From positions 14,795,071 to 14,859,070 of the forward strand of contig CM055618.1 of assembly GCA_029379385.1 (NCBI GenBank): a DNA stretch of 64,000 nucleotides, written 5' to 3'. The notes under the pieces are model-generated. The model searched no databases. It was not told where the DNA came from and saw nothing but the letters and a program-made list of their open reading frames with translations. Positions within the stretch are counted from its first letter, which is position 1. Each line of letters starts with the position of its first letter. Positions 51,271 to 61,030 of the stretch are shown piece by piece. Source of the DNA: Quillaja saponaria (Eukaryota > Streptophyta > Magnoliopsida > Fabales > Quillajaceae). The position numbers and the translations under genes are program-made.

Positions 51271-53368
51271 CTACAAAAAATGACCTCCTGTACCACATGG
51301 GCGTGGTCTTCTCCTCCTTGCCGGGTTTCGCCTAGCTGGTACATCAGCCCTGTCACCAAGATCGTCTGAGGGAGGTATGTCATCAACACCGCTAAATCCT
51401 TCCTCAGCTTGCACACCTGAACCCATACCCGGGTCATATGATGCAGGTGTATTACCATACTGAAAGTATGGCACCTGCGGTATGGGAGAGTTAAAAACCT
51501 CGCTTGATTGCAGTGCAAAGTCCGGCATAAGCTGATGATACATAGATGAACTACTGGCCATATAAGGAGGTGGAGGAGGTGGAGACATATGTGCCGGAGA
51601 TGGAATATACACATCTGATGGTCGGACATCAGCATCAACACGTCCATAAGAAACCGACGGTCCAGGGACATCAGTTCTACTGCGTCTGCGACGTTGTGAT
51701 GACAATGATGATGATGACGTCGAATGAGTAGAATGGGAAGGAGCTGGATCAGCATGGATAAGACCAACTCGTGTAAGATATCTCCTACTGATACGTCTAT
51801 ACCACTCATTGTACTCTGTTGTATGAGCAGCATGACCATGTGCAACTCCCAGAACATCACCTATCTGGACCAGATTGTATCTCATGCCCCAAATGGCTAT
51901 GTGGTTAGCATGTAGCCAACGGTAGTCAGTGACGCCCCGTCCCCGAAGATCAAATTTGTGCAAGGTTTGATCGGCCTCAATGTCAGTAGGGTTTTCTGGT
52001 ATAGGTTGTTGATATCCAAACTGATGCATTACCCTATCCACTTTCTGATACTCAACAATATGAAAACATATTAAGGGTACTTTAGCACCCCAAATATGCT
52101 GGTCTCGATAACAATAGTCTGGTATCAGGTGTCTCACCCCATCATCAATGTAGGGTAATGATATGAACTGCAATCCAAAAACTGTGTCAATGTTTTAATA
52201 AATAAAACCTTGAAACATGTCATTGTTAAATAACTTGTTGATATAAGATACACTTGTAATTACCTGGTCTGATGACATCCTGTCCAGCATCTCTCTATAC
52301 CAAGACACCACATTATGGCCGATTTGAGTTACTTTGAACTTTACTCTCCACCTGGAAGTAATTAAAAATGTTAATTACAAGTCATTTACGTACCACACAT
52401 CCTAGTAGCCAAATGCATAAAACTAATAATTTTACAAACCTCGCGCCTAAAGGACAAAGATTATCCCACGGAATGTCTGTCTCCCTCCTCGGTGCGAGAA
52501 ATGGTAGTCGCTCCCATGCCCATACCTGGAGTAATATCAAAGGTCCAGCAATTTCAGAAGCATCAAGGTGAGTGGCATGACACATCTCCCTGTACAACCA
52601 TGCCAGGGAGGCACTCCCCCAGCTGTACTGTCCTGCGGCATATAGGTTTTCCAACAGAGATAAGAAACAAATGTGCACATGTGTACTCGTCTTACTGGTG
52701 AACAACAATCCACCCATCAGCTGTAATATATAAGCTCGTGCATATCTCTGCGCTGTAATGTCATCACCATCGGCTGGAAAATTCTGAAATGTCAATCCTA
52801 ACCAGCTCATTTTCAATGTGTTACCCTTAACAGCTGTAGCAGGGGGCACAATTCCCAATAATCGCTCGCACTCAGTTGCGACGTCAGCACCAACTAGGCC
52901 AGAGACAGGCTCACCGTCAACAGGTAAACCGAACAGAATACTAACATCCTGTAGTGTGATGGTGGCTTCACCGTGCGGCAGATGAAATGTGTGAGTCTCT
53001 GGCCTCCATCGCTCTACTAAAGCTGTCACAAGGTGCCAATCAAGCGAAATAAACCCCACCCTGATCACACCGCCAAAACCTGCCATGGTCATGTACTCCA
53101 ATACTCGAGGATTAATATTATTAATATTATTAAGAAGTTCTCGGCCGAACACCGCCTCCCTCCGACGGCATCTGAGGACATAGGCCTCGCTCTAAATTGC
53201 CAAAAACATATTAGTAAGAACATTTTCGCTAATAAAATTTCCCCGAAAAATTATTTATAGTAATTTGATTTGTTAATTACAAACCTCGTGATCCGCGAAA
53301 ACTCTAACGGATCGATGGCTATCGTGTAATCTAAGGACTGAAACATCTACTGGGGCAACGGGATCCAT
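51271..53368 (-). CDS. Plant mobile domain (PMD/MAIN-like) protein carried by the MULE
   Basis: This encodes an aminotransferase-like plant mobile domain protein, the family of MAIN and MAIL1. Cellular members act in genome stability and silencing, and the domain also travels in MULEs and retrotransposons. Minus-strand exons 53368-53285, 53191-52440, 52351-52264 and 52167-51271 close in phase, giving 606 residues. The PMD signature is clear: MTMAGFGGVIRVG, DWHLVTALVERWRPETHTFH, ATITLQDVSILFGLPVDGEP and WLGLTFQNF, then LQLMGGLLF and YSWGSASLAWLYREMC. It extends to about residue 410. The C-terminal 190 residues are low-complexity, with serine runs, RRRRSR, PPPPPPY and an RRNPARRRRPRP end. All frames are intact. 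The gene lies 199 bases after the transposase stop on the same strand, with a splice acceptor (TTATGCAG) three bases before its ATG. Confidence 0.88.
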
Positions 53369-53372
53369 GAAT

Positions 53373-53532
53373 CTGCATAACAAAAGACAAACAGTCTATA
53401 ATGTTAATATGCATACACGACAATAATGTTTATTAATGTCAAAATAATTTTACATGACATGTGGGGGACATAATACCTAATATCTACATAATAAAAAAGT
53501 AGAAACAAATACATAAATAGGAAAACTCTTAC
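53373..53532 (-). other. Candidate intron linking transposase and PMD reading frames
   Basis: A donor (TTTAAT|GTAAGAG) lies 35 bases after the transposase stop and an acceptor (TTATGCAG|ATTC) three bases before the PMD ATG. If used, the two frames would sit on one spliced mRNA. This is inferred from consensus signals only. Confidence 0.4.
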
Positions 53533-53567
53533 ATTAAAGTAAAGAGTGCGATAATGGAACTTGTCTT

Positions 53568-54926
53568 TTAATATCGTGTAATGTTAGGACAATTTTTACG
53601 ATTGTGTCCTTCCTGCCTACATAAACCACACCTAAGTTGCCTCGAGGACTCTGTAATGTCCATCTCATTATGAAATCGATGTGTTTTCGGCCTACCCTTC
53701 TTTCGCAATTTGGACATGTCAGGAACCACATGGGGGAACTGGAATTCTGGCCAATAGTCATCGTGCATCACTGGGTTGAATTGTGGAGTGTATACAAGCT
53801 CCTGATTTCTCAGTTTATACCACTCTCCAATAAAGTCGGTATAGTTCAGATGCATGCTTGCACAAGCTGCTATAACATGTGAGCATGGGAGAATGTATTG
53901 CTGGGGTTTATTGCATGTGCACGTTCTTTCATTTAAACGCACAGTATGCTGGTTGCCGCCCTTTCGGGCTTGCCATCCACGAAATTGAGTCTTTATTTCA
54001 ATTATCCCCAAACCGGTATGAAACTGTCTCAACTCGTGTCCACCTGCTCTCTCTGCCCAATTTTGGATTTTTTCTATAGTGTCGGTTGTGTATTGATTGC
54101 CAGCACCAAGTTGAGCATTAATGTACGCCCGATGTTCCACGAAATATTTGACACACCGGTAAAATGTCAACCGCACCAGTGCAGTGATTGGGACTTGTCG
54201 CGCTCCCTTCAAGACATTGTTCATACACTCCCCCAAGTTTGTGGTCATGAAGTCAAAGCGGTGACCTCCATCATGTGCCAATGCCCACTGCTCCAAAGGA
54301 ATTCTACCAATCCATGCAGCATACTCAGAGTCCAACTGAACAAACTTTTTGAAATATTTATCAAATTTCCGTTTTTGAGTTTGACTCGCAGTGTGAATGA
54401 GGAGATTTTTTGCTTTCATATTCTTGTGGGTCTTATGAAAGTTGCTTGCAATATGCCTAACACAAAAACGGTGATAACCATAAGGCTCAGTCCAGCCATT
54501 CCGAGGATCTGAAGCAGCAGCAATGATCCCGGCATGACGATCAGATATTAAGCAAATACCCACCCGTTGCGTTACATGCATGCGAATCAAACTTAAAAAC
54601 CATCCCCAACTATCTGTGTTCTCCTCCTCAACAACTGCAAATGCAACTGGAACTAAACTGTTGTTACCATCAACACCAGTTGCAACCAACAATTTGCCCG
54701 TATACTTTCCACATAGGAATGTGCCGTCAATCTGAAGAACTGGTCTACAATGATGGAAGGCCTCGATAGATGGCCCAAAAGTCCAGAATACTCGTTGAAA
54801 AATAACTTGTCCAGGATGATTAGTTGGGTTCACTTTCCATTCGAAACGCGTGCCGGGATTAGTGACACAAAGTGCATTTAAATATCTGGGAAGCTCATTG
54901 TAGGATTCCTCCCAATTACCAAACAT
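53568..54926 (-). CDS. MULE transposase (MURA-like), N-terminally short
   Basis: This would catalyse cut-and-paste transposition of Mutator-like elements through an RNase-H-fold DDE site. The 452-residue frame has candidate catalytic D67 (VLQIDGTFL), D129 (LISDRHAG) and E233 (TTNLGECMNNVL), with a FCVRH motif between the second and third. A SWIM zinc finger (CTCNKPQQYILPCSHV) and a C-terminal zinc knuckle (CGLCRQEGHNRKNC) follow. The frame opens MFGNWEESYNELPRYL, a motif normally preceded by 150 or more residues with the MuDR/FAR1-type DNA-binding region. No frame encoding that region exists between 54927 and the right inverted repeat. It is therefore either deleted or supplied elsewhere. No stops or shifts interrupt what remains. 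Confidence 0.88.
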   Translation of the reverse strand: MFGNWEESYNELPRYLNALCVTNPGTRFEWKVNPTNHPGQVIFQRVFWTFGPSIEAFHHCRPVLQIDGTFLCGKYTGKLLVATGVDGNNSLVPVAFAVVEEENTDSWGWFLSLIRMHVTQRVGICLISDRHAGIIAAASDPRNGWTEPYGYHRFCVRHIASNFHKTHKNMKAKNLLIHTASQTQKRKFDKYFKKFVQLDSEYAAWIGRIPLEQWALAHDGGHRFDFMTTNLGECMNNVLKGARQVPITALVRLTFYRCVKYFVEHRAYINAQLGAGNQYTTDTIEKIQNWAERAGGHELRQFHTGLGIIEIKTQFRGWQARKGGNQHTVRLNERTCTCNKPQQYILPCSHVIAACASMHLNYTDFIGEWYKLRNQELVYTPQFNPVMHDDYWPEFQFPHVVPDMSKLRKKGRPKTHRFHNEMDITESSRQLRCGLCRQEGHNRKNCPNITRY

Positions 54927-55620
54927 AAATATAATATTACTATAAATATAATATCTATAAATATCATATCATACAAATAGTCAAATTATATATTTATCAT
55001 AAATATATTACTATAAATTTCCCCAAATAAAATTTATTTATAAATTAGTCACAAATTTTTAAATAAAATTACGAATACTAACACAATAATAAAATCACAT
55101 TTTATCATAGGTATATTACTTACCAAAATTATTATGAATTAAATAATTTATATTTTCGTTTAAAATATATTAATTAATTTAAAACTATCAAAATTACTAA
55201 CTAATTTAAAATTATCAAAATTACTAATAAATATATTAATTACATTAAAACATGCAAATAAAAAAATTATTATTTATTTCAAAACTCATTAAATTATTAT
55301 TTTAAGGCAAACAAAATTACTAATTAATTTAAACGTCACAAAATTACTAATTTAATTAAGTGTCACATAATTACTATTTTAAACTTATAAATATTATTTA
55401 TTAATATGTGAATTAAAAAGTTAATAATTTATCATGTCATAAATATACTAATTATTACAATTATCATAATAATTACAATTACAACAAATTTTTAATTATA
55501 ACAAATAATAAAAATTAATATTTCAACAATTATAATATAAAACTACTGTAAATATAGATACATGCATATAATAATAATAAATATAACTTTCTATAAAATA
55601 AATATAACTTTATGACTTAC

Positions 55621-55975
55621 CAGGTAAGAAGCAAATGAGCAAAAAGTACCAATACCGGCAACGTGATTTCAACAATAATCCTAAACAAAACATAAATAAA
55701 TTTAGAATAACAAAACATATATATCGTGTTACATTAAATAATTTGTATAATTTATATTTATATTTTCTTTTTAAAATTTCTAATAATATACGTAATTTAA
55801 ATAATTAATAAGTAAATATCACTAATTTATATAAATAATATAAATTAAATAGTATACATAATAAATTTTTTAATAAGAAAATAATTTAATTTAATTAATA
55901 AAAATAAATTTTTAAAATTAAAATTTGAATAACTTACCTTGTAAATCGAAAGAAAGAAGATGAAGGTGGTGAAAT
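55621..55975 (-). other. Predicted spliced 5' leader of the transposase transcript
   Basis: Reading the minus strand, a leader exon from about 55975 to 55938 ends in ACAAG|GTAAGTTA. A 257-base interval ends in TTGTTTAG|GATTA, and a 60-base exon (55680-55621) ends in TTACCTG|GTAAGTC. A possible acceptor near 54940 (TTTATAG) would join it to the transposase ATG. Neither leader exon contains an ATG. Confidence 0.4.
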
Positions 55976-55998
55976 GAAGCTGCTTATGTATTTGCCTC

Positions 55999-56008
55999 TA
56001 TATTTATA
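55999..56008 (-). promoter_or_regulatory. TATA box of the MULE transposase promoter
   Basis: TATAAATATA on the minus strand is preceded by a GC-rich stretch. It lies about 25-30 bases upstream of a plausible start at about 55975 and the leader exons. It sits just inside the right end of the element, facing inward. Confidence 0.55.
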
Positions 56009-56030
56009 GAGGAGGGGAGACTGACTATAA

Positions 56031-56155
56031 TTGGGGGGGGGGGGGGGGTCGCCCACGGGCTATTTGGGGGGGGGGGGGGGGGGGCGCCCCTGCATGCGCG
56101 ACGCGGGGGGGGGGGGGTCGCCCCTGCATGCGCGACGCGAGGGGGGGGGGTAAGG
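56031..56155 (+). repeat. G-run and GCATGC tandem repeat inside the right end of the MULE
   Basis: Runs of about 10-20 G alternate with a repeated unit CGCCCCTGCATGCGCGACGCG, present twice, plus a related CGCCCACGGGC. The left end has no counterpart. It lies directly upstream of the transposase TATA box. Run lengths in an assembly are unreliable. Confidence 0.8.
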
Positions 56156-56163
56156 GTAGCCCT

Positions 56164-56290
56164 GCAGGCTACCCTGCAGCGTGCAGGGTAGCCTGCAAAA
56201 TAGGGCGTCTGAAACCGGCTTTTCAAAAGCCGGTTTCAGACTTTTTTTTGCCCCCCACGGGGCCGACCAGCGGGCCCCGCGGGGGACAAA
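56164..56290 (-). repeat. Inner palindrome array, right end of the MULE
   Basis: The modules are M6' 56164-56196 (arms GCAGGCTACCCTGCA), M4' 56208-56240 (arms TCTGAAACCGGCTTTT) and M5' about 56248-56290 (arms TTTGYCCCCC with a longer GC-rich loop). Reading inward from the right terminus the order is M5', M4', M6', whereas the left end reads M4, M5, M6. Confidence 0.9.
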
Positions 56291-56298
56291 CACTGGTC

Positions 56299-56483
56299 TG
56301 CACTCGCGCGTGACGCGCGAGTGCGTGACCTGTGCGATGGTCCGACCTGGCACGCCAGGTCGGACCCTGAAACCGTGTTTTCAAAACACGGTTTCAACAT
56401 CTACCCTCTTTTGGCTATTATGGTAAAAAATTTACTATTTTAGCCAAATTTTTTGGGACTTGGACCCTTTTGTCCAAAAATCC
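56299..56483 (-). repeat. Right terminal inverted repeat of the MULE
   Basis: This is 185 bp, co-linear with the left repeat without gaps. It contains M3' (56300-56324), M2' (56339-56366) and M1' (56368-56396). The central base of M3' is G on the plus strand at both ends, so relative to the repeat axis it is reversed. Confidence 0.93.
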
Positions 56484-56492
56484 GAGTCTTGT
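56484..56492. repeat. Right 9-bp target-site duplication of the MULE
   Basis: GAGTCTTGT is an exact copy of 49826-49834 and is directly adjacent to the right inverted repeat. Confidence 0.95.
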
Positions 56493-57876
56493 AAACCTAA
56501 GGGTAACATTCTGACATTATTGACTGTTACAGACAGTATACTGTACCGTCCATTGTCAAATCAAAGGCATGCACGTATATTATGTATGGTTCCATCAATG
56601 TTTTTATTCAATAATTTTTTTATTTTTTTCATGAACTCAGCAAATTACAAGCATCAATGGAACCCCAAAGTTATAAATTTCTTTATTTTCTTTTCATGAA
56701 TAAATAAATAAATAAAATAGTAGTAATTGGTAAAGCATGAGGCCTAAGCCAAGTCTTTGACCAGGTTTGAGGATGTAGCTCTGTAACTCTGTTGCTTCGC
56801 CATTACTACAGTGGTTTCAGTATGCCTGGGGATCGATGTATTAATAAACAAAGCACCATAAATAGTGTCGTTATTCCATAGGAATGAGACAATTAACAGT
56901 AACATCCAACATTAAATGACTATTTCACCCTTTGATCACCAAAAGAGGTAGGACCTGCCCTACATTCAAAGGTCACTATCAGTGGCCAATAGTATTGACC
57001 CCACTATGAACCAAGGGGATCAGACCAATCAAAATAGCTGATCAGAAACTTAATCTGTGCTGCATCATAACGCAGAGCATTGAAATCCTCACCTCCTCTG
57101 CCTCATACATTTTGTCAATAATTTATGCACTTTAATTTCCACGTAAGAAAAGGAAAATGGAGTAAATCGCAGAAAAGGAAAATTTGCTTTCTGAGGAAAA
57201 AGAAAGCTGACGAAGATTAAGGCGAAAGGATTAACCTCAGTCACCATAAATAAAAAATACACTGAGATATTATTTCTCTCTCTGCAAAAAAAAGCCAGGG
57301 AATGGTTCTCACTGCTGCTGCATGGGTCGGTGACCATAACGTGGGAATGGGACAGTCATGCACAATTCCAAGAGCCTACACCGTTGACTTGTTACAGTAA
57401 TTGGGAACCTCCACTTGCCGGTCACCATGTTAACCTCAAAGATCCCACCTTTTCTTTACCTATATAATACTACAATATAATATTGGCCTTTTGCCAAAAG
57501 CCTCTCTATTATTTGTGTTGTATATGATATCTTATTTCCCACAGCAAATGAGAGAGAGAGAGAGAGAGATATTACAATTTGGAAGAAACAGTGAGAGCTT
57601 TCCGTTGGAGTATTCTTTTTGGGGGTTTTCAGGACAGGAGTAGAGAAAGAGAGGCGAAGCTCAGGCAATAGATAGATTGGTGGAAGGAAGGGAACTAGTA
57701 ACATGGCAAAGAGAAAGATGAAAAGGATGTCTGAATCTAATCCATTTCTTTTGTCTTTTTAATCACTTTCATGTGTCAACCCCTTTATCATTTGTAATAC
57801 CAAAACTATCAAGTTCCTTATAAACACTTTTACAGAGGATAGCCAAAAGTGACACAGAGAGATTGAGATTGTGAGG
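56493..57876. other. Intergenic region and promoter of the WAV3-like gene
   Basis: This is unique sequence, with a GA microsatellite at 57550-57569. The 300 bases before 57877 are probably promoter and 5' UTR of the WAV3-like gene. No other gene is seen. Confidence 0.5.
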
Positions 57877-60176
57877 ATGGTTACTGGGTGGAGAAGGGTG
57901 TTTTGCACATCAATCCCCAAAGAAAGAGAGACCAAAGTATTATCAGAGAAGCAACAGCATTGCGATAGTACCAAGCAAAGCCCCAAAATTAGCTCCAAGT
58001 TTGGATTTTTCTCAAACCCATCAACTCCTCGATTGCAGTCTCAGCCAGTATCAAGCCCTAGCCTCCGTTGCAGAACCACTGTAGCCACCAATACTCCTAC
58101 TTCATCAGTTCCCAATAGCCCAAAACTCCAATGCAAAATCTCTGCAACTCAGGAGAAAAACAATAGCCCCAGATTGTTTCAGCTCTCCAATCCTTCATCA
58201 CCCAAATCACCCTCAAGCTTCTCACTTCTCAAAAACAGCTTACGACTCTCCAAGGTATGAAATTATATTTCTTTTTCATTATATTTGCACAGTAAAATCT
58301 TGTTATTGCTTTATTTCCTGCCAGTCAAGGTTATGCAAATCGTCAATGATTCCTCACTTTTATCTTTTTATCTTCTGGGTCCTGCAGAGTAGGGTGTGGA
58401 GTCTGTCTGCAGAGCGTGAAAACCGGTCAGGGAACAGCAATTTTCACAGCCGAATGCTCTCACACATTTCACTTCCCATGTATCGCAGCTCATATCAAAA
58501 AGCAACAATTTCTATTCTGTCCAGTTTGCAGCACAAATTGGAAGGAATTGCCATTGCTGGTCACCCAGAATGACAACCAGCTCAAACCTGCAAATGGAGC
58601 TGCAGAGAAAAACAGAACACAGAATCCTGTACGAGACGTCAAAATTAAGTCTTTAAGAGTCTACGATGACGATGAGCCTCTTATGTCTCCTACCTCTGTT
58701 GCTCGCTTCAATCCCATTCCTGAGTCCGACGAAAACGAAGAAGACCAACAACACAACGGCAACATAGAGTTCCAAGGATTTCGCGTGAACCCATCTGGAT
58801 CTTCTTTGTCATCACCCAGAGGAGTAACCTATGACAGAAACATTGAGGTGAGGGTTTCTCCGGAGGCTGCTATTTTGGCAGTCGGAAGGAGCTACGAGAC
58901 ATATGCTGTGATCTTGAAAATCAAAGCTCCACCATCTCTGACCGTCAATAGTGGTGGACGTGGAAGAACACCTAGGACAGCTGCACGTCGTGCTCCCATA
59001 GACCTGGTGACGGTGATTGATGTGAGTGGGGCCATGACTGATTCGAAGCTTCAGATGGTAAAGCGTTCTATGCGATTGGTGATCTCTTCGCTCAGCCCCA
59101 CTGATCGTCTTTCCATTATTGCCTTCTCTTCAAGCTCGAAGCGACTATTTCCGTTGCGAAGAATGACCAGTAATGGCCAGAGATCAGCTCGTCGGATTGT
59201 AGATACTTTGGTTACGATCGATCAGGGTCGTGAAGCTACAGTTAAAAACGACGCCGTAAAGAAAGCTGCCAAAGTGCTCGAAGATCGACGGCAGAAAAAC
59301 TCAGTCGCTAGCATTGTGGTTCTATCGGACGGTCCTTCTTCCAACCAGAAGGGATTTCTGATTTCCACGCGCTTCGCTCACATGGAAGTCCCTGTTCACT
59401 CAGTGGGATTCGCAGACGGCAGAGCGTGCGCAAACGCGCCTCCTGAGGAAGCCTTAGTCAAGTGTGTTGGCGGATTGTTGAGTGTGGTGGTTCATGACCT
59501 TAGGCTGAAACTAAGTGTTGTTTCACGTTCTGGACCAGTAGAGATCGCCGCGGTGTATTCTTCAACGGTGAGGCCAACGGCACTCGGGTCGGGTTTGATT
59601 CGGCTGAGTGATCTATACGCCGAGGAAGAGAGAGAATTACTCGTCGAGTTGAAAGTTCCCTCGGCTTCGATTGGGTCCCACCATGTCTTGACCGTAGGAT
59701 CGTTTTACAAAGATCCATCTAGTCAAGAGGTAGTATATTCCAAAGAGCAAGCAGTGCTCCTACCACGACCCCAAGCCGCCCGATCATCGGATCCGAAGAT
59801 CGAACGGTTGCGAAACCTTCACGTCACTACCCGAGCTGTAGCTGAATCCAGACTATTAATTCAGCACAACGATTTATCGGGAGCTCATCACTTACTTAGC
59901 TCTGCTCGAGCTCTGTTGATACAGTCAAGCCGAAAAACGGCTGATGAACACTTGCACTGCTTGGAAGCCGAACAAGCCGAACTTCAGCGTCGCAGACAGC
60001 AACAGCTGCAGAACCAAAGACAGGGAGTTAGTAATAATCGCGTGGACGAAAAGGTGGAGCCGCTTACGCCGACTTCGGCTTGGAGAGCAGCTGAGAGACT
60101 GGCTAAAGTGGCTATCATGAGGAAGCATATGAACCGAGTCAGTGATTTACACGGCTTTGAAAACGCCAGATTTTAG
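57877..60176 (+). CDS. WAV3-family RING-H2/vWA E3 ubiquitin ligase with a one-base frameshift
   Basis: This belongs to the WAV3/WAVH/EDA40 family of RING ubiquitin ligases, which in Arabidopsis control root gravitropism and auxin-dependent root growth. Exon 1 is 57877-58254 and exon 2 is 58388-60176. The N-terminus MVTGWRRVFCTSIP and the serine/proline region are typical. The RING is C3H2C3 (CGVCLQSV, then AECSHTFHFPCIAAH and FCPVCSTNW). The vWA domain contains LVTVIDVSGAMTDSK. The C-terminus is a family-typical SAWRAAERLAKVAIMRKHMN block. Just after the acceptor the sequence reads AGTAGGGTGTGG where AGTAGGTGTGG would give SRCGVC. One extra G at about 58392-58394 destroys the first RING cysteines and causes an early stop. 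Removing it gives 721 residues, close to the family length. The downstream frame alone is open for 586 codons. It sits next to an RMD5-like gene, as in two Arabidopsis segments. Confidence 0.88.
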
Positions 60177-60996
60177 TTAGTTATGTTTTCTTTTCTTTTT
60201 CTTTTTAAGTTTGTAGTATATAGAAGAAGAAACATATATAAAATGGAAATAATTTTTTTATATAGAAATTGTAAAAATTATGATTGGATATGGGCCCAGG
60301 CCCATGTAGAGACAAGCAGTACCAGACGGCTTGGGCCTTTTCTGACCGAAAAGGACAGATAGTGAGAGCAAAACAAACCCCACCCCACATCACATGAATT
60401 ATCTGGGCAGTGAAGTAGTGAGAGTGTCAGTTTTGTCCTTATCATAGTATTACTTGCTCCACATTTTTATTTCTTCTGCTATAATATAATATAAAATAAT
60501 GCTTTGTAAATTGTAATAACTAATAAGTATTAGAATTTGCTAGTTAGGATATGAAGAGGGAGGTTGAGCTTTGTTTGTTTCTGTTAAAATACATATTGAA
60601 AATTAGTGGTGGTGTTGTTATTGGGTCTTATCAAATAGAATGCTATTTTGTTAGTACTAGTTTTGTATATGAGCTGGTTATGATTTTGGTTGCATTTAGA
60701 AAATGTGGGGTTTCATTTTTCTGATTATGATGAAGAATTTTGGAGACTAGTATAGTTTTGTCTTAAATCTTAATGATGGCCAAATAGATCTTTTTAGATT
60801 ATGTTGTTGGATTATTTTGTATTGTATACTTCAAAAAAGTACAGGTGCACATTGATATGGACATTTAAGTATTTGATTAGTGGGTTTCATGTGTTGGCGC
60901 ACTAGCTAGGGAGATTGGCACAATAACATCCATGGTGGCCATGGTGGTGGTAAGTCAGAGGTTTAATGCAAAAGATTGTGTAAGCAAGTAAATGAT

Positions 60997-61030
<34 letters not shown>

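Larger units (their letters stand above)
49835..56483. mobile_element. Mutator-like transposable element (MULE) with transposase and PMD gene
   Basis: The 6649-bp element is bounded by 185-bp terminal inverted repeats (49835-50019 and 56299-56483) that align without gaps with five mismatches. They begin GGAYTTTTGGACAAAAGGGT. A perfect 9-bp target duplication (GAGTCTTGT) flanks it. Inside the repeats is an array of palindromes at each end. The interior carries a MULE transposase (53568-54926) and a plant-mobile-domain gene (51271-53368), both on the minus strand. AT-rich non-coding arms lie at about 50180-51240 and 54950-55920. The intact duplication and similar repeats indicate recent insertion. 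The transposase lacks an N-terminal DNA-binding region, so this copy may be defective. Both ends look complete. Confidence 0.93.

Noticed and set aside
51243..51860. 205-codon minus-strand frame overlapping the PMD last exon
   Set aside because: Alternative-frame shadow, rich in His/Leu/Met; the overlapping frame joins in phase to the PMD exons.
53946..54512. 188-codon plus-strand frame inside the transposase
   Set aside because: Antisense shadow of the transposase coding sequence.
49835..56483. Reading the element as an LTR retrotransposon or a virus-derived insert
   Set aside because: Ends are inverted, not direct, repeats; target duplication is nine bases; no reverse transcriptase, integrase or capsid frame is present.
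58416..60176. Independent 586-residue protein starting at an internal methionine
   Set aside because: The frame includes only part of the RING; exon 1 and the first RING cysteines belong to the same gene after correcting one base.
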